Below are positions 51,044-63,810 of a DNA stretch of 64,000 nucleotides, in pieces. The translations under genes were made by a program, and so were the position numbers. The notes under the pieces were generated by a model, which was not told where the DNA came from, ran no database searches, and saw only the letters and a program-made list of their open reading frames with translations. Positions within the stretch are counted from its first letter, which is position 1, and every line of letters starts with the position of its first letter. The DNA is from Episyrphus balteatus. Taxonomy: Eukaryota > Arthropoda > Insecta > Diptera > Syrphidae. The DNA lies in contig NW_026605122.1 of assembly GCF_945859705.1 (NCBI RefSeq), forward strand, positions 186,001 to 250,000, written 5' to 3'.

Positions 51044-52414
51044 TTGTATGACAACCTATAATAAATTGTATATCGTTGGAAAGCTTTCATCTTCAGCTTT
51101 AATTAAATGCCCTAATCATATCTCTCAGTTGCTTAGAAAAAAGAATAAAAATTTTTTAATCAATCAGCTGGAGAACAAAAAAAAAAGCTTTAATTTCAAA
51201 TATTTTTTTCAATTTTTTTTTGTATGACAACCTATAATAAATTGTATATCGTTGGAAAGCTTACATCTTCAGCTTTAATTAGATGCCCTTATCATATCTC
51301 TCAGTTGCTTAGAAAAAAGAATAAAAATTTTTTAATCAATCAGCTGCAGAACAAAAAAAAAAGCTTTAATTTCAGATATTTTTTTCAATTTTTTTTTGTA
51401 TGACAACCTATAATAAATTGTATATCGTTGGAAAGCTTACATCTTCAGCTTTAATAAGATGCCCTAATCATATCTCTCAGTTGCTTAGAAAAAAGAATAA
51501 AAATTTTTTAATCAATCAGCTGCAGAACAAAAAAAAAAGCTTTAATTTCAGATATTTTTTTCAATTTTTTTTTGTATGACAACCTATAATAAATTGTATA
51601 TCGTTGGAAAGCTTACATCTTAAGCTTTAATTAGATGTCATAATCATATCTCTCAGTTGCTTAAAAAAAAGAATAAAAATTTTTTAATCAATCAGCTGCA
51701 GAACAAAAAAAAAAGCTTTAATTTCAGATATTTTTTTCAATTTTTTTTTGTACGACAACCTATAATAAATTGTATATCGTTGGAAAGCTTACATCTTCAG
51801 CTTTAATTAGATGCCTTAATCATATCTCTCAGTTGCTTAGAAAAAAGAATAAAAATTTTTTAATCAATCAGCTGGAGAACAAAAAAAAAAAGCTTTAATT
51901 TCAGATATTTTTTTTCAATTTTTTTTTGTATGACAACCTATAATAAATTGTATATCGTTGGAAAGCTTACATCTTCAGCTTTAATTAGATGCCCTAATCA
52001 TATCTCTCAGTTGCTTAGAAAAAAGAATAAAAATTTTTTAATCAATCAGCTGCAGAACAAAAAAAAAAGCTTTAATTTCAGATATTTTTTTGTATGACAA
52101 CCTATAATAAATTGTATATCGTTGGAAAGCTTTCATCTTCAGCTTAAATTAAGTGCCCTAATCATATCTCTCAGTTGCTTAGAAAAAAGAATACAAATTT
52201 TTTAATCAATCAGCTGGAGAACAAAAAAAAAAGCTTTAATTTCAGATATTTTTTTAAATTTTTTTTTGTATGACAACCTATAATAAATTACATCTTCAGC
52301 TTTAATTAGATGCCCTAATCATATCTCTCAGTTGCTTAGAAAAAAGAATAAAAATTTTTTAATCAATCAGCTGGAGAACAAAAAAAAAAAGCTTTAATTT
52401 CAGATTTTTTTTTT
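51044..52414. repeat. satellite array between the two foldback elements
   Basis: About eight monomers of the same satellite, in the same orientation, resume at TTGTATGACAACC directly after the first foldback element and run to the second. Several are marked variants: GTACGACAACC at 51750, loss of the CAATTTTTTTT box before 52092, CTTAAATTAAGTGCCC near 52146, and a monomer near 52287 that lacks 19 bp between AAATT and ACATC. The stretch reappears downstream of the second element, so it is part of a 1956-bp tandem duplication. Confidence 0.96.
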
Positions 52415-54242
52415 TAATCCAGTCAAATAAGGGTTTAACCTCGGAATGAATGTTAGTAGAAATTTTTTTTGCTCAATATCTTCCTTTTGCCATTCTATAA
52501 TATATCTCAAAAGTCTAGAAAAATCTCATGTCCGCTTGTCGCGATTTCAAGGTCAAATCGCGAAATGGAGATTTTCAAAATTAGCAAAAATAGGCTATGG
52601 TATTATATACACATATGATACATGATTTCAATGTATTTTTTAATGCTGATTCCAAAAAATCGGCAACTATTATAATAATATGAGTTGACAGATGAAAAAC
52701 AGGTATAACTTTTTCCAGAGACGTCAGATTTTCTTGATTTTAGATTTTTTGGAATCAGCATTAAAAAATACATTGAAATCATGTATCATATGTGTATATA
52801 ATACCATAGCCTATTTTTGCTAATTTTGAAAATCTCCATTTCGCGATTTGACCTTGAAATCGCGACAAGCGGACATGAGATTTTTCTAGACTTTTGAGAT
52901 ATGTTATAGAATGGCAAAAGGAAGATATTGAGCAAAAAAAAATTCTACTAACATTCATTCCGAGATTTACCCCTTTTTTCTCCTTATTTTACTGTATTAT
53001 TGTATGACAACCTATAATAAATTGTATATCGTTGGAAAGCTTTCATCTTCAGCTTTAATTAAATGCCCTAATCATATCTCTCAGTTGCTTAGAAAAAAGA
53101 ATAAAAATTTTTTAATCAATCAGCTGGAGAACAAAAAAAAAAGCTTTAATTTCAAATATTTTTTTCAATTTTTTTTTGTATGACAACCTATAATAAATTG
53201 TATATCGTTGGAAAGCTTACATCTTCAGCTTTAATTAGATGCCCTTATCATATCTCTCAGTTGCTTAGAAAAAAGAATAAAAATTTTTTAATCAATCAGC
53301 TGCAGAACAAAAAAAAAAGCTTTAATTTCAGATATTTTTTTCAATTTTTTTTTGTATGACAACCTATAATAAATTGTATATCGTTGGAAAGCTTACATCT
53401 TCAGCTTTAATTAGATGCCCTAATCATATCTCTCAGTTGCTTAGAAAAAAGAATAAAAATTTTTTAATCAATCAGCTGCAGAACAAAAAAAAAAGCTTTA
53501 ATTTCAGATATTTTTTTCAATTTTTTTTTGTATGACAACCTATAATAAATTGTATATCGTTGGAAAGCTTACATCTTCAGCTTTAATTAGATGTCATAAT
53601 CATATCTCTCAGTTGCTTAAAAAAAAGAATAAAAATTTTTTAATCAATCAGCTGCAGAACAAAAAAAAAAGCTTTAATTTCAGATATTTTTTTCAATTTT
53701 TTTTTGTACGACAACCTATAATAAATTGTATATCGTTGGAAAGCTTACATCTTCAGCTTTAATTAGATGCCTTAATCATATCTCTCAGTTGCTTAGAAAA
53801 AAGAATAAAAATTTTTTAATCAATCAGCTGGAGAACAAAAAAAAAAGCTTTAATTTCAGATATTTTTTTTCAATTTTTTTTTGTATGACAACCTATAATA
53901 AATTGTATATCGTTGGAAAGCTTACATCTTCAGCTTTAATTAGATGCCCTAATCATATCTCTCAGTTGCTTAGAAAAAAGAATAAAAATTTTTTAATCAA
54001 TCAGCTGCAGAACAAAAAAAAAAGCTTTAATTTCAGATATTTTTTTGTATGACAACCTATAATAAATTGTATATCGTTGGAAAGCTTTCATCTTCAGCTT
54101 AAATTAAGTGCCCTAATCATATCTCTCAGTTGCTTAGAAAAAAGAATAAAAATTTTTTAATCAATCAGCTGGAGAACAAAAAAAAAAGCTTTAATTTCAG
54201 ATATTTTTTTAAATTTTTTTTTGTATGACAACCTATAATAAA
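52287..54242. repeat. 1956-bp tandem duplication containing the foldback element, copy 2
   Basis: Second copy. It differs at a few satellite sites (for example TAATTAGATG near 53410 where copy 1 has TAATAAGATG, and CATCTTCAGC near 53571 where copy 1 has CATCTTAAGC). After it the normal GTATATCGTTGG sequence follows AAATT, so the 19-bp deletion marks only the left edge of each copy. Confidence 0.9.
52415..52999. mobile_element. 585-bp foldback / MITE-like element, copy 2
   Basis: Reading both copies side by side shows a single difference over 585 bp: G at 52624 where copy 1 has C at 50668. The G restores pairing, so this copy is the more perfect palindrome. Arms are 52440-52661 and 52743-52964 with the spacer at 52662-52742. 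The flanking broken satellite units are the same as around copy 1, so this copy arose by duplication of the surrounding 1956 bp and not by a second insertion. Confidence 0.85.
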
Positions 54243-55437
54243 TTGTATATCGTTGGAAAGCTTACATCTTCAGCTTTAATTAGATGCCCTAATCATATCT
54301 CTCAGTTGCTTAGAAAAAAGAATAAAAATTTTTTAATCAATCAGCTGCAGAACAAAAAAAAAAGCTTTAATTTCAGATATTTTTTTGTATGACAACCTAT
54401 AATAAATTGTATATCGTTGGAAAGCTTTCATCTTCAGCTTAAATTAAGTGCCCTAATCATATCTCTCAGTTGCTTAGAAAAAAGAATACAAATTTTTTAA
54501 TCAATCAGCTGGAGAACAAAAAAAAAAGCTTTAATTTCAGATATTTTTTTAAATTTTTTTTTGTATGACAACCTATAATAAATTGTATATCGTTGGAAAG
54601 CTTACATCTTCAGCTTTAATTAGATGCCCTAATCATATCTATCAGTTGCTTAGAAAAAAGAATAAAAATTTTTTAATCAATCAGCTGCAGAACAAAAAAA
54701 AAAGCTTTAATTTGAGATGTTTTTTTCAATTTTTTTAAATAATCTATAATAAATTGTATATCGTTGGAAAGCTTACATCTTCAGCTTTAATTAAATGCCC
54801 TAATTATATCTCTCAGTTGCTTAGAAAAAAGAATAAAAATTTTTTAATCAATCAGCTGGAGAACAAAAAAAAAAGCTTTAATTTCAGATATTTTTTTCAA
54901 TTTTTTTTTTATGACAACCTATAATAAATTGTATATCGTTGGAAAGCTTACATCTTGAGCTTTAATTAAATGCCCTAATCATATCTCTCAGTTGCTTAGA
55001 AAAAAGAATAAAAATTTTTTAATCAATCAGCTGGAGAACAAAAAAAAAAGCTTTAATTTGAGATATTTTTTTCAATTTTTTTTTGTATGACAACCTATAA
55101 TAAATTTTATATCGTTGGAAAGCTTTCATCTTCAGCTTTAATTAAATGCCCTAATCATATCTCTCAGTTGCTTAGAAAAAAGAATAAAAATTTTTTAATC
55201 AATCAGCTGCAGAACAAAAAAAAAAGCTTTAATTTCAGATATTTTTTTCAATTTTTTTTTGTATGACAACCTATAATAAATTGTATATCGTTGGAAAGCT
55301 TACATCTTCAGCTTTAATTAAATGCCCTAATCATATCTCTCAGTTGCTTAGAAAAAAGAATAAAAATTTTTTAATCAATCAGCTGCAGAACAAAAAAAAG
55401 CTTTAATTTCAGATATTTTTTTCAATTTTTTTTTTGT

Positions 55438-55600
55438 ATGACAACCTATATCGTTGGAAAGCTTTCATCTTCAGCTTTAATTAAATGCCCTAATCATATC
55501 TCTCAGTTGCTTAGAAAAAAGAATAAAAATTTTTTAATCAATCAGCTGGAGAACAAAAAAAAAGCTTTAATTTCAGATATTTTTTTCAATTTTTTTTTGT
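55438..55600. repeat. 163-bp monomer with 12-bp deletion
   Basis: Same GACAACCTATATCGTTGG junction as the unit at 46705. It sits at the corresponding place in copy 1 of the 54-62 kb duplication. Confidence 0.87.
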
Positions 55601-56829
55601 ATGACAACCTATAATAAATTGTATATCGTTGGAAAGCTTACATCTTCAGCTTTAATTAGATGCCTTAATCATATCTCTCAGTTGCTTAGAAAAAAGAATA
55701 AAATTTTTTTAATCAATCAGCTGGAGAACAAAAAAAAAACTTTAATTTCAGATATTTTTTTCAATTTTTTTTTGTATGACAACCTATAATAAATTGTATA
55801 TCGTTGGAAAGCTTTCATCTTCAGCTTTAATTAAATGCCCTAATCATATCTCTCAGTTGCTTAGAAAGAAGAATAAAAATTTTTTAATCAATCAGCTGGA
55901 GAACAAAAAAAAAAGCTTTAATTTCAGATATTTTTTTCAATTTTTTTTTGTATGACAACCTATAATAAATTGTATATCGTTGGAAAGCTTTCATCTTCAG
56001 CTTTAATTAAATGCCCTAATCACATCTCTCAGTTGCTTAGAAAAAAGAATAAAAATTTTTTAATCAATCAGCTGGAGAACAAAAAAAAAAGCTTTAATTT
56101 CAGATATTTTTTTCAATTTTTTTTGTATGACAACCTATAATAAATTGTATATCGTTGGAAAGCTTACATCTTCAGCTTTAATTAGATGTCCTAATCATAT
56201 CTCTTAGTTGCTTAGAAAAAAGAATAAAAATGTTTTAATCAATCAGCTGCAGAACAAAAAAAAAAGCTTTAATTTCAGATATTTTTTTCAATTTTTTTTT
56301 TGTATGACAACCTATAATAAATTGTATATCGTTGGAAAGCTTACATCTTTAGCTTTAATTAGATGCCCTAATCATATCTCTCAGTTGCTTAGAAAAAAGA
56401 ATAAAAATTTTTTAATCAATCAGCTGCAGAACAAAAAAAAAGCTTTAATTTCAGATATTTTTTTCAATTTTTTTTTGTATGACAACCTATAATAAATTGT
56501 ATATCGTTGGAAAGCTTACATCTTCAGCTTTAATTAGATGCCCTTATCATATCTCTCAGATGCTTAGAAAAAAGAATAAAAATTTCTTAATGAATCAGCT
56601 GGAGAACAAAAAAAAAGCTTTAATTTCAGATATTTTTTTCAATTTTTTTTTGTATGACAACCTATAATAAATTGTATATCGTTGGAAAGCTTACATCTTC
56701 AGCTTTAATTAGATGCCCTAATCATATCTTTTAGTTGCTTCGAAAAAAGAATAAACATTTTTTAATCAATCAGCTGCAGAACAAAAAAAAAAGCTTTAAT
56801 TTCAGATATTTTTTTCAATTTTTTTTTGT

Positions 56830-57525
56830 ATGACAACCTATAATAAATTAATTAATATCAGATATTTTTTTCAATTTTTTTTTGTATGACAACCTATAAT
56901 AAATTGTATATCGTTGGAAAGCTTACATCTTCAGCTTTAATTAGATGCCTTAATCATATCTCTCAGTTGCTTAGAAAAAAGAATACAATTTTTTTAATCA
57001 ATGAGCTGGAGAACAAAAAAAAAAACTTTAATTTCAGATATTTTTTTCAATTTTTTTTTGTATGACAACCTATAATAAATTAATTAATATCAGATATTTT
57101 TTTCAATTTTTTTTTGTATGACAACCTATAATAAATTGTATATCGTTGGAAAGCTTACATCTTCAGCTTTAATTAAATGCCCTAATCACATCTCTCAGTT
57201 GCTTAGAAAAAAGAATAAAAATTTTTTAATCAATCAGCTGGAGAACAAAAAAAAAAGCTTTAATTTCAGATATTTTTTTCAATTTTTTTTTGTATGACAA
57301 CCTATAATAAATTGTATATCGTTGGAAAGCTTACATCTTCAGCTTTAATTAGATGCCCTAATCATATCTCTTAGTTGCTTCGAAAAAAGAATAAAAATTT
57401 TTTAATCAATCAGCTGCAGAACAAAAAAAAAAGCTTTAATTTCAGATATTTTTTTCAATTTTTTTTTGTATGACAACCTATAATAAATTAATTAATATCA
57501 GATATTTTTTTCAATTTTTTTTTGT
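56830..57525. repeat. three 56-bp mini-monomers interleaved with full units (copy 1)
   Basis: Mini-monomers start at 56830, 57062 and 57470, each 56 bp to the next TATGAC box and each with AATAAATTAATTAATATCAG. The first and third are followed by a unit with GCCTTAATC and CAATGAGCTGG. The second is followed by a unit with AATCACATCTC. The 232-bp spacing of the first two equals one mini plus one full monomer. Confidence 0.92.
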
Positions 57526-59441
57526 ATGACAACCTATAATAAATTGTATATCGTTGGAAAGCTTACATCTTCAGCTTTAATTAAATGCCTTAATCATATC
57601 TCTCAGTTGCTTAGAAAAAAGAATAAAATTTTTTTAATCAATGAGCTGGAGAACAAAAAAAAAAACTTTAATTTCAGATATTTTTTTCAATTTTTTTTTG
57701 TATGACAACCTATAACAAATTGTATATCGTTGGAAAGCTTTCATCTTCAGCTTTAATTAAATGCCCTAATCATATCTCTCAGTTGCTTAGAAAAAAGAAT
57801 AAAAGTTTTTTAATCAATCAGCTGCAGAACAAAAAAAAAGCTTTAATTTCAGATATTTTTTTCAATTTTTTTTTGTATGACAACCTATAATAAATTGTAT
57901 ATCGTTGGAAAGCTTTCATCTTCAGCTTTAATTAAATGCCCTAATCATATCTCTCAGTTGCTTAGAAAAAAGAATAAAAATTTTTTAATCAATCAGCTGG
58001 AGAACAAAAAAAAAAAGCTTTAATTTCAGATATTTTTTTCATTTTTTTTTGTATGACAACCTATAATAAATTGTAATTCGTTGGAAAGCTTTCATCTTCA
58101 GCTTTAATTAAATGCACTAATCATATCTCTCAGTTGCTTAGAAAAAAGAATAAAAATTTTTTAATCAATCAGCTGCAGAACAAAAAAAAAAGCTTTAATT
58201 TCAGATATTTTTTTGTATGACAACCTATAATAAATTGTATATCGTTGGAAAGCTTTCATCTTCAGCTTAAATTAAGTGCCCTAATCATATCTCTCAGTTG
58301 CTTAGAAAAAAGAATACAAATTTTTTAATCAATCAGCTGGAGAACAAAAAAAAAAGCTTTAATTTCAGATATTTTTTTAAATTTTTTTTTGTATGACAAC
58401 CTATAATAAATTGTATATCGTTGGAAAGCTTACATCTTCAGCTTTAATTAGATGCCCTAATCATATCTCTCAGTTGCTTAGAAAAAAGAATAAAAATTTT
58501 TTAATCAATCAGCTGGAGAACAAAAAAAAAAGCTTTAATTTCAGATATTTTTTTCAATTTTTTTTTGTATGACAACCTATAATAAATTGTATATCGTTGG
58601 AAAGCTTACATCTTCAGCTTTAATTAGATGCCCTAATCATATCTATCAGTTGCTTAGAAAAAAGAATAAAAATTTTTTAATCAATCAGCTGCAGAACAAA
58701 AAAAAAAGCTTTAATTTGAGATGTTTTTTTCAATTTTTTTAAATAATCTATAATAAATTGTATATCGTTGGAAAGCTTACATCTTCAGCTTTAATTAAAT
58801 GCCCTAATTATATCTCTCAGTTGCTTAGAAAAAAGAATAAAAATTTTTTAATCAATCAGCTGGAGAACAAAAAAAAAAGCTTTAATTTCAGATATTTTTT
58901 TCAATTTTTTTTTTATGACAACCTATAATAAATTGTATATCGTTGGAAAGCTTACATCTTGAGCTTTAATTAAATGCCCTAATCATATCTCTCAGTTGCT
59001 TAGAAAAAAGAATAAAAATTTTTTAATCAATCAGCTGGAGAACAAAAAAAAAAGCTTTAATTTCAGATATTTTTTTCAATTTTTTTTTGTATGACAACCT
59101 ATAATAAATTTTATATCGTTGGAAAGCTTTCATCTTCAGCTTTAATTAAATGCCCTAATCATATCTCTCAGTTGCTTAGAAAAAAGAATAAAAATTTTTT
59201 AATCAATCAGCTGCAGAACAAAAAAAAAAGCTTTAATTTCAGATATTTTTTTCAATTTTTTTTTGTATGACAACCTATAATAAATTGTATATCGTTGGAA
59301 AGCTTACATCTTCAGCTTTAATTAAATGCCCTAATCATATCTCTCAGTTGCTTAGAAAAAAGAATAAAAATTTTTTAATCAATCAGCTGCAGAACAAAAA
59401 AAAGCTTTAATTTCAGATATTTTTTTCAATTTTTTTTTTGT

Positions 59442-59604
59442 ATGACAACCTATATCGTTGGAAAGCTTTCATCTTCAGCTTTAATTAAATGCCCTAATCA
59501 TATCTCTCAGTTGCTTAGAAAAAAGAATAAAAATTTTTTAATCAATCAGCTGGAGAACAAAAAAAAAGCTTTAATTTCAGATATTTTTTTCAATTTTTTT
59601 TTGT
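59442..59604. repeat. 163-bp monomer with 12-bp deletion
   Basis: Copy 2 counterpart of the unit at 55438, 4004 bp downstream, with the same junction. Confidence 0.87.
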
Positions 59605-60834
59605 ATGACAACCTATAATAAATTGTATATCGTTGGAAAGCTTACATCTTCAGCTTTAATTAAATGCCCTAATCATATCTCTCAGTTGCTTAGAAAAAAG
59701 AATAAAATTTTTTTAATCAATCAGCTGGAGAACAAAAAAAAAACTTTAATTTCAGATATTTTTTTCAATTTTTTTTTGTATGACAACCTATAATAAATTG
59801 TATATCGTTGGAAAGCTTTCATCTTCAGCTTTAATTAAATGCCCTAATCATATCTCTCAGTTGCTTAGAAAGAAGAATAAAAATTTTTTAATCAATCAGC
59901 TGGAGAACAAAAAAAAAAGCTTTAATTTCAGATATTTTTTTCAATTTTTTTTTGTATGACAACCTATAATAAATTGTATATCGTTGGAAAGCTTTCATCT
60001 TCAGCTTTAATTAAATGCCCTAATCACATCTCTCAGTTGCTTAGAAAAAAGAATAAAAATTTTTTAATCAATCAGCTGGAGAACAAAAAAAAAAGCTTTA
60101 ATTTCAGATATTTTTTTCAATTTTTTTTTGTATGACAACCTATAATAAATTGTATATCGTTGGAAAGCTTACATCTTCAGCTTTAATTAGATGTCCTAAT
60201 CATATCTCTTAGTTGCTTAGAAAAAAGAATAAAAATGTTTTAATCAATCAGCTGCAGAACAAAAAAAAAAGCTTTAATTTCAGATATTTTTTTCAATTTT
60301 TTTTTTGTATGACAACCTATAATAAATTGTATATCGTTGGAAAGCTTACATCTTTAGCTTTAATTAGATGCCCTAATCATATCTCTCAGTTGCTTAGAAA
60401 AAAGAATAAAAATTTTTTAATCAATCAGCTGCAGAACAAAAAAAAAGCTTTAATTTCAGATATTTTTTTCAATTTTTTTTTGTATGACAACCTATAATAA
60501 ATTGTATATCGTTGGAAAGCTTACATCTTCAGCTTTAATTAGATGCCCTTATCATATCTCTCAGTTGCTTAGAAAAAAGAATAAAAATTTCTTAATCAAT
60601 CAGCTGGAGAACAAAAAAAAAGCTTTAATTTCAGATATTTTTTTCAATTTTTTTTTGTATGACAACCTATAATAAATTGTATATCGTTGGAAAGCTTACA
60701 TCTTCAGCTTTAATTAGATGCCCTAATCATATCTTTTAGTTGCTTCGAAAAAAGAATAAACATTTTTTAATCAATCAGCTGCAGAACAAAAAAAAAAGCT
60801 TTAATTTCAGATATTTTTTTCAATTTTTTTTTGT

Positions 60835-61530
60835 ATGACAACCTATAATAAATTAATTAATATCAGATATTTTTTTCAATTTTTTTTTGTATGACAACCT
60901 ATAATAAATTGTATATCGTTGGAAAGCTTACATCTTCAGCTTTAATTAGATGCCTTAATCATATCTCTCAGTTGCTTAGAAAAAAGAATACAATTTTTTT
61001 AATCAATGAGCTGGAGAACAAAAAAAAAAACTTTAATTTCAGATATTTTTTTCAATTTTTTTTTGTATGACAACCTATAATAAATTAATTAATATCAGAT
61101 ATTTTTTTCAATTTTTTTTTGTATGACAACCTATAATAAATTGTATATCGTTGGAAAGCTTTCATCTTCAGCTTTAATTAAATGCCCTAATCATATCTCT
61201 CAGTTGCTTAGAAAAAAGAATAAAAATTTTTTAATCAATCAGCTGGAGAACAAAAAAAAAAGCTTTAATTTCAGATATTTTTTTCAATTTTTTTTTGTAT
61301 GACAACCTATAATAAATTGTATATCGTTGGAAAGCTTACATCTTCAGCTTTAATTAGATGCCCTAATCATATCTCTTAGTTGCTTCGAAAAAAGAATAAA
61401 AATTTTTTAATCAATCAGCTGCAGAACAAAAAAAAAAGCTTTAATTTCAGATATTTTTTTCAATTTTTTTTTGTATGACAACCTATAATAAATTAATTAA
61501 TATCAGATATTTTTTTCAATTTTTTTTTGT
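60835..61530. repeat. three 56-bp mini-monomers interleaved with full units (copy 2)
   Basis: Mini-monomers start at 60835, 61067 and 61475, exactly 4005 bp after those of copy 1 and with the same internal sequence. The unit after the second differs from its partner (TTTCATC and AATCATATC instead of TTACATC and AATCACATC), showing exchange or mutation after duplication. Confidence 0.92.
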
Positions 61531-62233
61531 ATGACAACCTATAATAAATTGTATATCGTTGGAAAGCTTACATCTTCAGCTTTAATTAAATGCCTTAATC
61601 ATATCTCTCAGTTGCTTAGAAAAAAGAATAAAATTTTTTTAATCAATGAGCTGGAGAACAAAAAAAAAAACTTTAATTTCAGATATTTTTTTCAATTTTT
61701 TTTTGTATGACAACCTATAACAAATTGTATATCGTTGGAAAGCTTTCATCTTCAGCTTTAATTAAATGCCCTAATCATATCTCTCAGTTGCTTAGAAAAA
61801 AGAATAAAAGTTTTTTAATCAATCAGCTGCAGAACAAAAAAAAAGCTTTAATTTCAGATATTTTTTTCAATTTTTTTTTGTATGACAACCTATAATAAAT
61901 TGTATATCGTTGGAAAGCTTTCATCTTCAGCTTTAATTAAATGCCCTAATCATATCTCTCAGTTGCTTAGAAAAAAGAATAAAAATTTTTTAATCAATCA
62001 GCTGGAGAACAAAAAAAAAAAGCTTTAATTTCAGATATTTTTTTCATTTTTTTTTGTATGACAACCTATAATAAATTGTAATTCGTTGGAAAGCTTTCAT
62101 CTTCAGCTTTAATTAAATGCACTAATCATATCTCTCAGTTGCTTAGAAAAAAGAATAAAAATTTTTTAATCAATCAGCTGCAGAACAAAAAAAAAAGCTT
62201 TAATTTCAGATATTTTTTTCAATTTTTTTTTGT

Positions 62234-62289
62234 ATGACAACCTATAATAAATTAATTTATATCAGATATTTTTTTCAATTTTTTTTTGT
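62234..62289. repeat. 56-bp mini-monomer with ATTTATATCAG variant
   Basis: Ninth and last mini-monomer seen. It reads AATAAATTAATTTATATCAG, one base different from the others, and is again followed by a GCCTTAATC / CAATGAGCTGG unit. It lies just past the end of the second 4.0-kb copy. Confidence 0.9.
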
Positions 62290-63528
62290 ATGACAACCTA
62301 TAATAAATTGTATATCGTTGGAAAGCTTACATCTTCAGCTTTAATTAGATGCCTTAATCATATCTCTCAGTTGCTTAGAAAAAAGAATAAATTTTTTTTA
62401 ATCAATGAGCTGGAGAACAAAAAAAAACTTTAATTTCAGATATTTTTTTCAATTTTTTTTTGTATGACAACCTATAATAAATTGTATATCGTTGGAAAGC
62501 TTTCATCTTCAGCTTTAATTAAATGCCCTAATCATATCTCTCAGTTGCTTAGAAAAAAGAATAAAAATTTTTTAATCAATCAGCTGGAGAACAAAAAAAA
62601 AAGCTTTAATTTCAGATATTTTTTTCAATTTTTTTTTGTATGACAACCTATAATAAATTGTATATCGTTGGAAAGCTTTCATCTTCAGCTTTAATTAAAT
62701 GCCCTAATCACATCTCTCAGTTGCTTAGAAAAAAGAATAAAAATTTTTTAATCAATCAGCTGGAGAACAAAAAAAAAAGCTTTAATTTCAGATATTTTTT
62801 TCAATTTTTTTTTGTATCGCAACCTATAATAAATTGTATATCCTTGGCAAGCTTACGTTTTCAGCTTTAATTAAATGCCCTAATCATATCTCTCAGTGGC
62901 TTAGAAAAAAGAATAAAAATTTTTTAATCAATCAGCTGGAGAACAAAAAAAAAAGCTTTAGTTTCAGATATTTTTTTCAATTTTTTTTTGTATGACAACC
63001 TATAATAAATTGTATATCGTTGGAAAGCTTTCATCTTCAGCTTTAATTAAATGCCCTAATCATATCTCTCAGTTGCTTAGAAAAGAGAATAAACATTTTT
63101 TAATCAATCAGCTGGAGAACAAAAAAAAAAGCTTTAATTTCAGATATTTTTTTCAATTTTTTTTTGTATGACAACCTATAATAAATTGTATATCGTTGGA
63201 AAGCTTACATCTTCAGCTTTAATTAGATGCCCTAATCATATCTCTCAGTTGCTTAGAAAAAAGAATAAAATTTTTTTAATCAATGAGCTGGAGAACAAAA
63301 AAAAAAACTTTAATTTCAGATATTTTTTTCAATTTTTTTTGTATGACAACCTATAATAAATTGTATATCGTTGGAAAGCTTTCATCTTCAGCTTTAATTA
63401 AATGCCCTAATCATATCTCGCAGTTGCTTAGAAAAAAGAATACAAATTTTTTAATCAATCAGCTGGAGAACAAAAAAAAAAGCTTTAAATTCAGATATTT
63501 TTTTCAATTTTTTTTTGTATGACAACCT

Positions 63529-63810
63529 ATAATAAATTGTATATCGTTGGAAAGCTTTCATCTTCAGCTTTAATTAAATGCCCTAATCACATCTCTCAGT
63601 TGCTTAGAAAAAAGAATAAAAATTTTTTAATCAATCAGCTGCAGAACATAAATTGTATATCGTTGGAAAGCTTTTATCTTCAGCTTTAATTAAATGCCCT
63701 AATCATATCTCTCAGTTGCTTAGAAAAAAGAATAAAAATTTTTTAATTAATCAGCTGGAGAACAAAAAAAAAGCTTTAATTTCAGATATTTTTTTCAATT
63801 TTTTTTTTGT
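63529..63810. repeat. fused monomer pair with ~69-bp deletion
   Basis: Near 63649 CTGCAGAACA joins TAAATTGTATATCG. The A-tract, AGCTTTAATTTCAG, T-tracts and GTATGACAACC box between two units are missing, and the pair spans 282 bp instead of about 351. Confidence 0.85.

Larger units (their letters stand above)
50331..52286. repeat. 1956-bp tandem duplication containing the foldback element, copy 1
   Basis: The block begins at AAATTACATC, where a monomer has lost 19 bp between AAATT and ACATC. It contains the foldback element and about eight monomers, and ends at the next AAATTACATC. Markers recur at +1956: the element start, GTACGACAACC (51750/53706), GATATTTTTTTGTATG (52092/54047) and AAATTAAGTG (52146/54101). 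Confidence 0.92.
54375..58205. repeat. ~3.8 kb higher-order unit, copy 1
   Basis: The unit begins at GATATTTTTTTGTATG followed by CTTAAATTAAGTGCCC (54441). It runs through AAATAATCTATAATA (54737), CATCTTGAGC, AATTTTATATCG (55104), the CCTATATCG deletion unit (55444), AATCACATCTC, CATCTTTAGC (56346), three mini-monomers, AAAAGTTTTTT, and GTAATTCG with GCACTAATC (58073-58120). The whole order repeats immediately downstream. Confidence 0.88.
58206..62210. repeat. ~4.0 kb higher-order unit, copy 2
   Basis: Second copy: AAATTAAGTG at 58269, AAATAATCTATAATA at 58741, CCTATATCG at 59448, mini-monomers at 60835, 61067 and 61475, and GTAATTCG near 62080. From the AAATAATCTA marker onward offsets are a constant 4004-4005 bp, but the initial marker is offset by 3828 bp. 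This copy therefore holds one extra monomer, at about 58391-58566. Small differences include TTTCAGATA at 59063 for TTTGAGATA at 55059. Confidence 0.88.

Noticed and set aside
52415..52999. Second independent transposon insertion
   Set aside because: Flanking satellite markers and the 19-bp-deleted monomer are duplicated with it at a constant 1956-bp offset, so a segmental duplication explains it.
61..63522. Dozens of similar 60-62 codon reading frames starting MTTYNKLYIVGKL, some joined into 107-118 codon forms
   Set aside because: They are the satellite monomer read in one frame. The 175-176 bp period is not a multiple of three, the carboxyl part changes frame with A-tract length, and the length depends only on homopolymer indels. 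There are no promoters, ribosome sites or domain features.
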